In this document: one piece after another, positions 25,291 to 34,203 of the stretch
Layout: the number at the start of each line of letters is the position of its first letter
Position numbering within the stretch: position 1 is the stretch's first letter
DNA from: Bacteroides thetaiotaomicron VPI-5482
Lineage (GTDB): Bacteria; Bacteroidota; Bacteroidia; Bacteroidales; Bacteroidaceae
Assembly (NCBI RefSeq): GCF_000011065.1
Contig: NC_004663.1
Location: forward strand, 2,170,001 to 2,234,000
DNA length: 64,000 nt
Direction: 5' to 3'
The notes under the pieces: generated by a model
The model's input: the letters and a program-made list of their open reading frames with translations, nothing else
Databases searched by the model: none
What the model was told of the DNA's origin: nothing
Program-made: the position numbers and the translations under genes

Positions 25291-27858
25291 ATGAAATATC
25301 AACTGCAATTATTGATTTTTATCCTGCTTTGCCTAGCGGGCAGACTGGATGCGTCTCCTTTATATGATTACGGACTTTATCTTAAGTCTCATGCCGTACC
25401 GGCACCGGAAAGGTCTACTTTATATTTGGATGACAACCAACCTTTCTCCGTAAAAAACGACTTAACCATTTCTTTTCATATATATATACGTGCCAATGAA
25501 GCCGACTATGGCTCCATTCTTCATCTGAAGACAGACAAAGGCCAGATAATACGCTTTTCGTTTGTTGCAGGCGAGCAAAACCATGCTCCCGCTTTAATGC
25601 TCAATGATGAGATTATCATCATTGACAAACCCATAGAACTGGAAAAATGGATCAATGTCTCGCTGAATCTACGCCAAAAAGACAATGTGATCGAAATAGA
25701 ATACGACAAAAAAAAGATGTCGTCCACCTTCCCCCTGCAAGAAACAAACAGTGTAACGATTACATTCGGACAGATGTTAGGCTATCAGGCGGAAGTAGCC
25801 CCTGTCAACTTAAGGGATATCAACATCATACAGGACGGCAAACTGACAAGAGAATGGAAATTATGGAAACATAACGACAATCTCTGTTATGACGAAAAAG
25901 AGGGAGCCGTTGCACGTGCTGTCCAGCCTCTCTGGCTGATAGACAACCATATCGAATGGAAAACAATCAATAAGATCACGACTTCCAGCAGAGTAGGCAT
26001 AGCATTCGACGCCCGTTGCGCCTTATTCTATGTAGTCAGTCCCGAATCGGTGAAAGTGCTGGACGAAGACGGAAGACTCAAACAAGAGACTGCCGTACGC
26101 GGAGGATATCCTGCCGTAGAATATCCCAACCACCTACTGTATGATACGCTGAGCAATGCACTGGTATCTTACTCGCTGACAGAAAACATCATCTCCCGCT
26201 TTTCGTTCGCCGACGGCATGTGGAGCAACGAAGTGCGGAATACCAAAGAGCCCAACAACTATAACCATGCCAAAGCATTTAATCCCGCCGACTCCTCATT
26301 CTACTTTTTCGGCGGATATGGCTTCTATAAATACCGTAATGACCTGTTCCGCATGAAGTCCGGCAGCGAAATTATGGAGCAAATTAAATATGATCATCCG
26401 CTTTATCCCCGCTATTCGGCTGCTATGGCAGTAGTGGGCGACGAACTATATATCTTTGGAGGCAAAGGAAACAAATATGGTAAACAGGAATTGAGTACCC
26501 ACTACTACCTCGGCCTGTATGCCATCAATTTAAAAAGTAAACAGTCCCGCACCATCTGGGAGAAAAAAGACGATAACAAGGAAACTATCATGGCTTCCTC
26601 CATGTACTTCGAGCCGGCAGACAGTTCTTTCTATGCCGTATCTACGGACAACGGGGGAACACTGTGGAAAATTTCCATGAAAAGCCCTGTTTATACAGAA
26701 GTTTCAAAACCGATCAATAACCGACTGGATTATCAGGACTGCGATTTTAACCTTTACTATTCACCGACTCACAGGAAACTGTTCCTTGTATTGGACAAGA
26801 TACTGAACAATCGTACGCACGATATTAAGATCTATTCCATCAATATGCCTTTAGTCAACGAGATAGATATCCGGCAGTCAGTGGATGAAATGGGCTCCGG
26901 CAAATGGTGGAATCTGCTGTATGTCATCGGTGTCCTGGCAATACTAGGTTGCGGTGCCTGGTTGTTCTATCGTTCAAGAAGCAAACGTCAGCCAATCCAA
27001 TCGTCCGCAATCTCAAAAGAAACACCTCAATCGGTTACGGCTCCAAAAGCTATCTCTGAGAATCAAGAGAAAGTTACTCCGACAATGCCGGAACAAGAAA
27101 ACGAGCCCGCACCGAAAGAGATAGTCCACTACTACGATCGTAGCCGTTCTTCCATCTCATTGCTGGGGTGCTTCAACGTACGCGATAAAGAGGGAAATGA
27201 TATCACCGCCAATTTCACTCCCCGTCTGAAGCACTTGCTTATTTTGCTGATATTATATACGGAAAAGAATCCGAACGGTATCCTGACCTCCAAAACAACG
27301 GGAATCCTATGGCCGGATAAGGAAGAGACGGCTGCCCGCAACAACCGTAACGTAAATTTACGCAAACTGCGGGTATTACTGGAGAGTATCGGTGATGTAG
27401 AAGTCGTGACGGAAAACAACTTCATGCACATAAAATGGGGCGAGAACGTATTCTGCGACTATCGCGAAGTACTTGCACGCATCCAGCAATTCAAGGAGAA
27501 AGAAAACAGCGAGTTACTCAACCGGATCCTGGAACTTCTGCTGTATGGACCATTATTGCCCAACACTATTCTCGATTGGTTGGATGACTTCAAAGAAACA
27601 TACTCCAGCCACTCCATCGACTTGTTGAAGGATCTGTTTGAAATCGAAAAGCAACGCAACCATCCAGACATGATTCTCCGCCTGGCAGACATCATGTTCC
27701 TGCATGACCCGCTGAATGAAGAAGCATTGGCCGCCAAATGCGCTGTATTCTCCGCACAGGGAAAGAAAGGGATTGCACGAAATCTGTATGACCGTTTCTG
27801 CAAGGAGTATCGGGACTCGATGGGAGAAGATTATAAAACACCATTCGCCGATTTATAA
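25291..27858 (+). CDS. Transmembrane one-component regulator: periplasmic LamG/Kelch sensor with cytoplasmic SARP-like DNA-binding domain
   Basis: 855 aa. A signal peptide (about 1-21) precedes a LamG/concanavalin-like beta-sandwich (about 40-185) and a Kelch-like propeller (about 230-520; repeats with FFGGYGF and YIFGGKGN). One membrane helix is at 540-560 (LLYVIGVLAILGCGAWLF) with RSRSKR just inside. After a charged linker, residues 615-720 form an OmpR/SARP-type winged helix (SISLLGCFNV ... RNVNLRKLRVLLESIG). Residues 720-855 resemble a BTAD helical repeat domain. This arrangement joins an outside sensor to an inside transcription factor without histidine kinase or receiver. It lies between the GH2-GH92 operon and the large second locus; either could be its target. 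The domain calls are by eye. Confidence 0.8.
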   Translation: MKYQLQLLIFILLCLAGRLDASPLYDYGLYLKSHAVPAPERSTLYLDDNQPFSVKNDLTISFHIYIRANEADYGSILHLKTDKGQIIRFSFVAGEQNHAPALMLNDEIIIIDKPIELEKWINVSLNLRQKDNVIEIEYDKKKMSSTFPLQETNSVTITFGQMLGYQAEVAPVNLRDINIIQDGKLTREWKLWKHNDNLCYDEKEGAVARAVQPLWLIDNHIEWKTINKITTSSRVGIAFDARCALFYVVSPESVKVLDEDGRLKQETAVRGGYPAVEYPNHLLYDTLSNALVSYSLTENIISRFSFADGMWSNEVRNTKEPNNYNHAKAFNPADSSFYFFGGYGFYKYRNDLFRMKSGSEIMEQIKYDHPLYPRYSAAMAVVGDELYIFGGKGNKYGKQELSTHYYLGLYAINLKSKQSRTIWEKKDDNKETIMASSMYFEPADSSFYAVSTDNGGTLWKISMKSPVYTEVSKPINNRLDYQDCDFNLYYSPTHRKLFLVLDKILNNRTHDIKIYSINMPLVNEIDIRQSVDEMGSGKWWNLLYVIGVLAILGCGAWLFYRSRSKRQPIQSSAISKETPQSVTAPKAISENQEKVTPTMPEQENEPAPKEIVHYYDRSRSSISLLGCFNVRDKEGNDITANFTPRLKHLLILLILYTEKNPNGILTSKTTGILWPDKEETAARNNRNVNLRKLRVLLESIGDVEVVTENNFMHIKWGENVFCDYREVLARIQQFKEKENSELLNRILELLLYGPLLPNTILDWLDDFKETYSSHSIDLLKDLFEIEKQRNHPDMILRLADIMFLHDPLNEEALAAKCAVFSAQGKKGIARNLYDRFCKEYRDSMGEDYKTPFADL

Positions 27859-27912
27859 CTGTATAGCTTTACTTCTTTCTTCACAGAAAGGAACAAAACA
27901 GCAGTAACTTCA

Positions 27913-28060
27913 TTCTCCTCCTTCGGGAAGGAGGAGTACCCGTAGGGGGAGGTGGTAGGTGAATACACATGGCTGATTATTAAGTTGATGCGCTCACCTA
28001 CCACCCCGGCTTTCAGCCACCCCTCCTTCCCGAAGGGAGGGGAATTGAGATACTATCGAT
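27913..28060. repeat. MITE/REP-like palindromic element, copy 1
   Basis: An inverted repeat of about 49 bp per arm. The left arm starts CTCCTCCTTCGGGAAGGAGG (27915) and ends GGTGGTAGGTGA. The right arm is its imperfect complement from TCACCTACCACC to CCCTCCTTCCCGAAGGGAGG (28040). Each arm holds its own small hairpin. The right flank reads GATACTATCG. A related element in the opposite orientation lies at 43970-44222. No ORF is present. Confidence 0.75.
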
Positions 28061-28071
28061 TTATTCAAATC

Positions 28072-28590
28072 TGAATCGGGAATGAGCTAAACTAAACCGT
28101 ATGGATAGGTAATCAGATGTACGAAAGAAGCATGGAGGACTTGACAAACCGCTTTTTATGTTGTATATTTGTAAGTAGAAACCGGAAGAAAATTCGATAA
28201 CATTGATAATATAGACGAAAAATGAGCGATAATAAGTATAATATAATAACAGATTACAGGCATTTCCACTTCGGATAATGTTTTTCGGATAGTCTGATAC
28301 AAGCTAAGGGCTGCGATTCTTTATGGGAATTGCAGCCCTTTTTGTTGCTTTAAATTAATATTTATCACTAAAATAACGATGTCCAAGTTTATAATAAACT
28401 TGGGGGACGTTTATAATAAACGATGAAGGAATTTATTAATAAACGATTGGAAGTTACTGCATAATCGGTCAATATCTTTCGTATAGATATGGATGCTGAC
28501 CTTGAAAAGTTCTTTATCCTTTAAATAAGTAAATGAATTATTGCGACAATGATTCTTTTCTTTTTTTATGTCATAGGACTAAAAACCTCA
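28072..28590 (+). repeat. Left copy of ~520-bp inverted repeat flanking the second locus
   Basis: Matches the reverse complement of 57425-57946 over roughly 520 bp. The central part (28101-28345) is nearly identical and the ends are more diverged with small gaps. It contains a promoter, a ~170-nt transcribed region, a terminator, and dyads GTTTATAATAAAC at 28387 and 28409 with a variant at 28431, spaced 22 bp. Both copies transcribe toward the enclosed locus. Confidence 0.85.
28177..28345 (+). ncRNA. Candidate small RNA A (left repeat copy)
   Basis: TATATTTG (28164-28171) is a consensus -7 box with TTG at 28141-28143 exactly 20 bp before it, so the start is near 28177. The end is an intrinsic terminator: GGGCTGCGATTC / GGGAATTGCAGCCC (28308-28338) and TTTTT. 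An 18-codon ORF at 28222-28278 exists. Three of its four differences from the other copy change the amino acid, so a non-coding role is more likely. About 168 nt. Function unknown; it converges on the 3' end of the SusC operon. Confidence 0.7.
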
Positions 28591-28654
28591 CTGTACCATT
28601 ACGAATGAATCGACAAGGAAACAATGCATGACTTTACTACTGACTCAAAAGAAA

Positions 28655-28708
28655 AGCGGACTATCAATGGCGGGAATCTTCCCGCCGACTGATAGTCCGC
28701 TCTTTTTA
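28655..28708. terminator. Bidirectional terminator after the second SusC operon
   Basis: AGCGGACTATCA...TTCCCGCCGA...GATAGTCCGCT forms a GC-rich stem of about 22 bp with a tiny loop. CTCTTTTTA follows on the plus strand and TTTTCTTTT follows on the minus strand, so it works both ways. It ends the minus-strand operon 26 bp after its last stop codon. Confidence 0.85.
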
Positions 28709-28733
28709 TAGTATATACCTACTTGACTCTATA

Positions 28734-30881
28734 TCAATTGGATTCTCCCATGATAGTAGTGGCAGATGATCCCCAAGTAAAGTTGCTCTTCAATGCCGAA
28801 TTGGACTTCAAGTACGGTTGCTGAACCTTCGGTCCCTTCGTCCATTCTTCCGATTCGGATGTCAATGTATTCAACAGGTCTTGGAAGTGCATGGAAACTA
28901 CGTGTTTCGGGTCCGGATTCTTGTAATATTCCAGATATTCCATCGGTACATATACCGTGCTCGGCCATGTCTTAAAGACAGTACACCAGGTTGTCGGTTG
29001 GGTAGCACCTTCGTCGGCATCACTACGGGCAACTTCCTTACACTGGAACGGTAATGACTTCAAGTGCAAAGTCTTGAGTGCCGTCACATTATCAAAGATG
29101 TATCCGTAAACATAAGTCATGGTACTCGGGAACCAAGCTTCATTTACTACTGAGTTACCGAACGCGTGACGACCGATATAAGTCGGACCTTCGTTCACCA
29201 CTACCGTTCTCAGCTTGGTACAGTTACGACAAGCTTCTCTCGGTACGTATTGCAATCCTGTCGGGAATGAAATATTCTCCAGAAGGTTACATCCGTTGAA
29301 TACACCATTCTTCAGCGTTTCATTCTCCACTTCCGTCATATCCAGAGTTTTCAGGTTGTAGCCCTTACCCGCTGTCATCATGTTCTTCAGTAAGTTCAAA
29401 TCGGTATCGTTGAGTCTGCCCTTCAATTCCAGGCTAGTGATGGATTCCCAATCTTTATAGATTTCGTCATCAATAAGACTCTGCAATACATTTGTCAAAC
29501 CTCCCGGAGCCGGAATTTCAATCTGAGTGGCCGCAGCCTGACGGATAACCATATAGTCTTTCTTGTTTTCATAACCCTTGCGATAGATGTAAACGGTAGC
29601 CTGACGTTCTCTCAGTACCTTATTCACATCGTACGTGAAGATGACACGTTCGGGCATCGAGTTGTTTGCCATGTGCAGCCAACCATTCTCTGCCGTATAG
29701 CCACTTTCTTCCGGATATACGATATCCACCAAAATCTCGTTCTTCGGATCGGTCAACGTAGACTGTACGCTATACTTCACGGTAGCGGCACTGCCCAGCT
29801 TATCCAAACTTGTTCTGAAATCGTTCTTGTTGGTAATAACCAATTCCACATCGCTTGCCTGAGCTTGAGTCACGATAAACTCTTCTCTCACCTTCTTGTC
29901 GGCAGCGGCACAAAGCGCGATCGTTGCCGTACGTTCGCCACCGGTATTTTCTTTCACGGAAACGAGGAAGGTAGAGTCGCCCTTGGCATCTATAGCAGGC
30001 TTGAACGAAATCCAATCCTGATCGTTCTTATCAATATCAATCGTCAAATCCCTTGGTCCGTTGGTATTGGTTGCTTTATATTTCAACAGAATCGAATCTT
30101 CTTTCGATGCCAGGTTAGTGAACATTTCCTTGTTATCGACCGTAATGACAGGTTTGGGCAGACCGGTCTGGAAGATATTCATCGTAGCCTTTACATTATC
30201 ATTATCTTTCGAAGAGATTTCAATGGTACCTCTACGAATATCAAACTTCTGATTCGGCAACACCTTAAAGTACAGTGTATGGTTTTCCATCGCACGTGTC
30301 TCCGGTTCGCCTGCGGGGCGTTCGTCCGTCGGCATGATCCAGCCCGTGTCACCGGAATAGAGGAAACTGGTTTTATACTCTCCTGTGTTAATTCCAAACT
30401 CTACGGAAATGATATGCTCACCGGCATCCAGGTTTTCGTAGGCCTTCGGGTCGGTGATTACCACCGCATCCTTCTGTGCCTGATAGATAACGAAATCATA
30501 CTTAAAGCCACCGGACACGAGAGAAAAATTAGCACGGCGTGCATCCGGTTCCACATTTTCGGCTGCAGCTACCCATACTTTGTTGCCTTCGCCGGCCGTT
30601 CCTTCGCGTTCAAACAGCACTACCCAGCTATTATCCACACCTTCCGAATCATCCAATACGATATGCCAATCCTGATTGGCGTTGAATGTCAGTACTTGAG
30701 CGGAATTTCCCGCAGAAGAGAAACTGAAGGTGGACGCTTCGTTCACGATCTCCAATTTAGGCTCTAGCGGCGTCACCACTTCCGGACCAGTTTCATCGTC
30801 ACCACATGCAGTCAGTAACGATGCCACCAAACATCCGGTCAAGCCGATATATTTCCAATTGATAAAATTTATCGCTTTCAT
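28734..30881 (-). CDS. BACON and leucine-rich-repeat surface lipoprotein
   Basis: 715 aa, lipobox LTAC (Cys26) followed by GDDETGPEVV. Residues about 45-440 hold about four tandem BACON-type beta-sandwich repeats, marked by NQDWHIVL / NSWVVLF and repeat ends such as YQAQKD, VTQAQAS and IRQAAAT. Residues about 455-640 form a BspA-type leucine-rich repeat (LKTLDMTEVENE, IGRHAFGNSVV, VYGYIFDNV). BACON modules occur in glycan-binding and enzyme-linked surface proteins. As last gene of the DUF5010-SusC-SusD-GH99-like operon, it is probably a surface glycan-binding protein of that locus. No catalytic domain is seen. Confidence 0.82.
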   Translation of the reverse strand: MKAINFINWKYIGLTGCLVASLLTACGDDETGPEVVTPLEPKLEIVNEASTFSFSSAGNSAQVLTFNANQDWHIVLDDSEGVDNSWVVLFEREGTAGEGNKVWVAAAENVEPDARRANFSLVSGGFKYDFVIYQAQKDAVVITDPKAYENLDAGEHIISVEFGINTGEYKTSFLYSGDTGWIMPTDERPAGEPETRAMENHTLYFKVLPNQKFDIRRGTIEISSKDNDNVKATMNIFQTGLPKPVITVDNKEMFTNLASKEDSILLKYKATNTNGPRDLTIDIDKNDQDWISFKPAIDAKGDSTFLVSVKENTGGERTATIALCAAADKKVREEFIVTQAQASDVELVITNKNDFRTSLDKLGSAATVKYSVQSTLTDPKNEILVDIVYPEESGYTAENGWLHMANNSMPERVIFTYDVNKVLRERQATVYIYRKGYENKKDYMVIRQAAATQIEIPAPGGLTNVLQSLIDDEIYKDWESITSLELKGRLNDTDLNLLKNMMTAGKGYNLKTLDMTEVENETLKNGVFNGCNLLENISFPTGLQYVPREACRNCTKLRTVVVNEGPTYIGRHAFGNSVVNEAWFPSTMTYVYGYIFDNVTALKTLHLKSLPFQCKEVARSDADEGATQPTTWCTVFKTWPSTVYVPMEYLEYYKNPDPKHVVSMHFQDLLNTLTSESEEWTKGPKVQQPYLKSNSALKSNFTWGSSATTIMGESN

Positions 30882-30883
30882 GC

Positions 30884-32164
30884 TTATTTCACTTTAAATT
30901 CTTCTTTTACAATATTAAGGTATTTCATACCGTATCCATTCCCGTAATTCGGGTCAGTCGGTTCGATAGCCTGATCCACATTCCAACGGTTAAAAGAATC
31001 GATGATGACCATCGGACGCTTTCCCAAGTTCATCTTGGCAACATTACACATCTTACGGAACATATCTTCATCCTTAAATACCACCGGGAAGTTATAGAAC
31101 TGAGTTCCATCACCATCTATCCACTGATTGAACGAAGGTGAAACGCTAGGTACGAAGTCTACTCCGTAATTAGCCCACTCATATTCGCGGTTGTACTTAA
31201 AGTTCTGGTCGATGCACTGCGGATAGCAGGTAGGGCGGAACCAGTCGGTCTGATTGTACATATTATCCATGTACACAGCATCCACTTTTCCGCTCAGGAA
31301 GAAGTTATGCCAGCGTGCAGGAGGTGTCCAACGTTCCTGACGTGCTAAAATATAGATCTCCAGTCCATTGCCATTGCCGTCCTTTACATTTTCACGCACT
31401 CTTTCACGGATCGTATTATAGAGTTTCTCTGAATCGCGTGCATACAACTTGTCAGCATTCCAGACAACAATCATCGGTTTGCCGTCTACAGTATAGTAAA
31501 GATCGTTGTTCGTACAGAAACGGCTTGTCAGGTTGACAAAAAAGCTGTAAAGTTGCTCACAACGTGCAGAGACACCATTTTCATCGGCATCGTCTTCTAT
31601 CATGGCGGTGTTGTTAAGTCCGTTTGCGAAGTTATTCATATCCATAGAAACCGCATAACGCAAGCCACCCCATTCGATACCTTCCGAGTTGGGATTCAGT
31701 CCCGCCATATAGTTCACGAAATTCACGTTACCTTCGTTCAGCAAATCTCCCTTACTGGTATCCAGACCGATGTTCGGCAAGATAAGGAAATTGATACCGG
31801 CATTATTTGCCCAGGTAAGGTGCTGCTGAATCAAATCGGCTGTTTCGGCTTTATTGATATCCATCGAATAACGTCCCAGCACCGGACGCACATTCGGACA
31901 AAGCTGTGGATACTGTCCGCTCTGATTATATTCACCAATCAACCGCGCATACTTCTTTTCATCCACACCCGTACTACCCAAGTTCCAATAAATGGCTCCT
32001 ACCGGAATATCGCTGCTCGGTCTGATTTGCGGAATCTCATAGTTCAAGAAATGATCATCGATGGAAGGACCGTCATCTGTCGGTGAACAGGCCGATCCGG
32101 CCACCAGTCCCAACGTCAGGCATATTGCAAGACCTGTCTTATTAAAAATCTTATACTTTTTCAT
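30884..32164 (-). CDS. GH99/GH71-like lipoprotein, stand-alone
   Basis: 426 aa, lipobox GSAC (Cys26). The rest looks like a TIM barrel of the GH99/GH71/WbsX-like group: PVGAIYWNLG at the start, DGKPMIVVWNADKLY in the middle and IIDSFNRWNVDQAIEP at the end, which corresponds to the usual WNEWxEGxxIEP motif. The usual glutamate after tryptophan is replaced (SFNRW), so catalysis is uncertain and a binding role is possible. It sits between SusD and the BACON protein with a 2-bp gap to the latter, so it is co-expressed with them. Fold assignment is moderate; function inferred. Confidence 0.65.
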   Translation of the reverse strand: MKKYKIFNKTGLAICLTLGLVAGSACSPTDDGPSIDDHFLNYEIPQIRPSSDIPVGAIYWNLGSTGVDEKKYARLIGEYNQSGQYPQLCPNVRPVLGRYSMDINKAETADLIQQHLTWANNAGINFLILPNIGLDTSKGDLLNEGNVNFVNYMAGLNPNSEGIEWGGLRYAVSMDMNNFANGLNNTAMIEDDADENGVSARCEQLYSFFVNLTSRFCTNNDLYYTVDGKPMIVVWNADKLYARDSEKLYNTIRERVRENVKDGNGNGLEIYILARQERWTPPARWHNFFLSGKVDAVYMDNMYNQTDWFRPTCYPQCIDQNFKYNREYEWANYGVDFVPSVSPSFNQWIDGDGTQFYNFPVVFKDEDMFRKMCNVAKMNLGKRPMVIIDSFNRWNVDQAIEPTDPNYGNGYGMKYLNIVKEEFKVK

Positions 32165-32185
32165 TTTTCAGTCATTACTTAATTA

Positions 32186-34192
32186 CTACTTTTCTACCTT
32201 ATAAACTAAAAGTGTAGCTTCTATCAAGAAGTTGTAAGCCTTGTCCAAAGCCTCTTCAGCCTCCTTGATACCGGTCAGCTCACGGGCATTCTTCAAGAAC
32301 TCTTCATAAGTCTGTCCATACTTCTTGGCTTGGAAATCCATGTTGAACTGTACATAATCGCTGTTTTCCCATCCGGCTATCATCTCTTCCTGGTTAGGTA
32401 CAGGTTTTGCGAACTGAAGCATCGTGAAGATATTGTCTCCCCAACGGGCGGCATTAGGTTTCGGACTATTCTTCTGTAACAAATCAATAGCTCTGTAATA
32501 AGCCTCTGCATTTGTCTGACGTTCCGCATCCGGGAAGTAAAGGCGTTCGGGCCAGCCGTAGTACATATTTCCGCCTTCTTCATAAGCCTGAGATCCGTTC
32601 AGGAACAGAGGCGGAAGGTTCAATGCACGTGTGCGGCGTTCCATACGCCAGGCAGACATTCCATCCAGGAAGTCGGCAAACCAGCGTTGTTTGTAGATTT
32701 GTTCCAATTGTCCGTCCTTACCGTCTGCTCCGTTGATGTCGGCAGTCATCAGTTTACGGGTATCATAGAATCCTTTATGACTGGTTCCCCAGGCGATTCC
32801 TTCCTGAGCCATATAGGCAGCAGCAGAAGCAGACAAGCCGTTCTCTTCGAACGAAGCACGGATGCCTTCTTCATAATAGGTCTGTGCATCCTTGGATCCC
32901 AAGTCGAACTTCACTTTCGCTTCAGCGCAGAGGAAACAAGCATCTGCCCAGCGCAGCAAAGGCATCGTAGCGTCCATTGCATAATATCTCGGGTTGATGT
33001 AGCATCTGTTGTCTTCGTTCATTGACAACGGATCAGGGATTTCTCTTGTACCATTCGGGTCGGTCGGGTCGATCGGTCTTCTCCAGCCGAACGGTGTACG
33101 GGCGCCCGGATTGTCCGGTGTAGGAACGTATGGAATAGAGTAACGTACACGCAATGAATCACGCACTTCATATCCATCTATCATCCATTGCAGGTGTTCC
33201 TGCTGATCGCTGGCGGAACAACCGCTCACATCACAGTCGTGTGAACGAGTCAGCACATCCGTCATACGATAAGGCTGGCGTTCCGGCCAATAAACGTTGG
33301 AGCCGTCAAAGTAAGTCTCCATACGCGGATCGTTGTATGAGAACAGGTAAATGGCGAAATATTCGTTCATGGAAGGGATCAGCCCCCAGTTTGCTTTCGT
33401 CTGAATTTCTTCTTTATACAAACGAGTGTAATACCAGGAACAGTCTTTGTCGATCACCGTTCCATATTTGGGAGCAAACGCATCGTCCAGAGAGCTGAAC
33501 AGCCATTCTTCATGTCCCATAGATTTCGCAGCATATTCGCGTGCTTTCTCTTCGCTGATATTCTGGATATTCATGGCTATCTCCAGGCGTAATGTATTAG
33601 CCAGTTTGCGCCATTTCTGTACATCTCCGTTATAAACAGGGTCTTTCAGAATCTTATCAGTAGATGATTCGTCGAACTCATCGACTGCCTGGTCCAGCCA
33701 ACCCAAAATGGAATAGTAAGCATCGGCTTCCGAATCATAGTCAAAGATACGCTTGTCCGTTCCTCCGTCCATACCGGCATGGCTCAGTCCGACCGGACCA
33801 TAGAGTGACAGCAACTGGTAGTAAGTGAATGCTTTCCATGTCTTTACAACAGCCAGACTGTTAGGCAAAGAGCCATCATCGTATGCTTTTGCCAACTCTT
33901 CCAGGTCGCGCAGAATCTCTACATAAAACTTACGGTAGAATCCGTCTCCCCTTTCGTTCCACGGTGTCTGGAAAGCGACGTTAGTAATGTAACGTGAATA
34001 ACTCCACATACGGTTATTATTCAATTCACTGATTGCATTCATTGTCTTGTAAACCGTACCGGGGAAAATACTCTGCAGATTTACCTCATACAATTTGTTC
34101 GGGTCCGAGTTGATGGTTTCGAAACCGTCCGTACACCCCACGGCAGTCGATGCCAGCAGGAGTAACGGTAATATTTTGTTTTTCAATTTCAT
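32186..34192 (-). CDS. SusD/RagB-family lipoprotein (SusD-like 2 type)
   Basis: 668 aa, lipobox AVGC (Cys20), then TDGFETINSDPNKL. The DPN motif and the long helical TPR region (AVVKTWKAFTYYQLLSLYG) are typical of the SusD-like group 2 family, longer than classic SusD. YYEEGIRASFEENGLS and the C-terminal IDLLQKNSP region also match. Role: surface lid for the SusC barrel encoded 11 bp upstream. The ligand is unknown; it belongs to the second locus, which lacks the GH families that would name an obvious glycan. Confidence 0.9.
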   Translation of the reverse strand: MKLKNKILPLLLLASTAVGCTDGFETINSDPNKLYEVNLQSIFPGTVYKTMNAISELNNNRMWSYSRYITNVAFQTPWNERGDGFYRKFYVEILRDLEELAKAYDDGSLPNSLAVVKTWKAFTYYQLLSLYGPVGLSHAGMDGGTDKRIFDYDSEADAYYSILGWLDQAVDEFDESSTDKILKDPVYNGDVQKWRKLANTLRLEIAMNIQNISEEKAREYAAKSMGHEEWLFSSLDDAFAPKYGTVIDKDCSWYYTRLYKEEIQTKANWGLIPSMNEYFAIYLFSYNDPRMETYFDGSNVYWPERQPYRMTDVLTRSHDCDVSGCSASDQQEHLQWMIDGYEVRDSLRVRYSIPYVPTPDNPGARTPFGWRRPIDPTDPNGTREIPDPLSMNEDNRCYINPRYYAMDATMPLLRWADACFLCAEAKVKFDLGSKDAQTYYEEGIRASFEENGLSASAAAYMAQEGIAWGTSHKGFYDTRKLMTADINGADGKDGQLEQIYKQRWFADFLDGMSAWRMERRTRALNLPPLFLNGSQAYEEGGNMYYGWPERLYFPDAERQTNAEAYYRAIDLLQKNSPKPNAARWGDNIFTMLQFAKPVPNQEEMIAGWENSDYVQFNMDFQAKKYGQTYEEFLKNARELTGIKEAEEALDKAYNFLIEATLLVYKVEK

Positions 34193-34203
34193 GCTTTACG
34201 AAT

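Noticed and set aside
28222..28278. 18-codon leader-peptide gene in the repeat copies
   Set aside because: Three of four differences between the copies change the amino acid, which argues against selection on the peptide.
29673..30767. 364-aa plus-strand frame
   Set aside because: It lies opposite the BACON lipoprotein gene, has no recognisable motif and reflects codon bias of the real gene.
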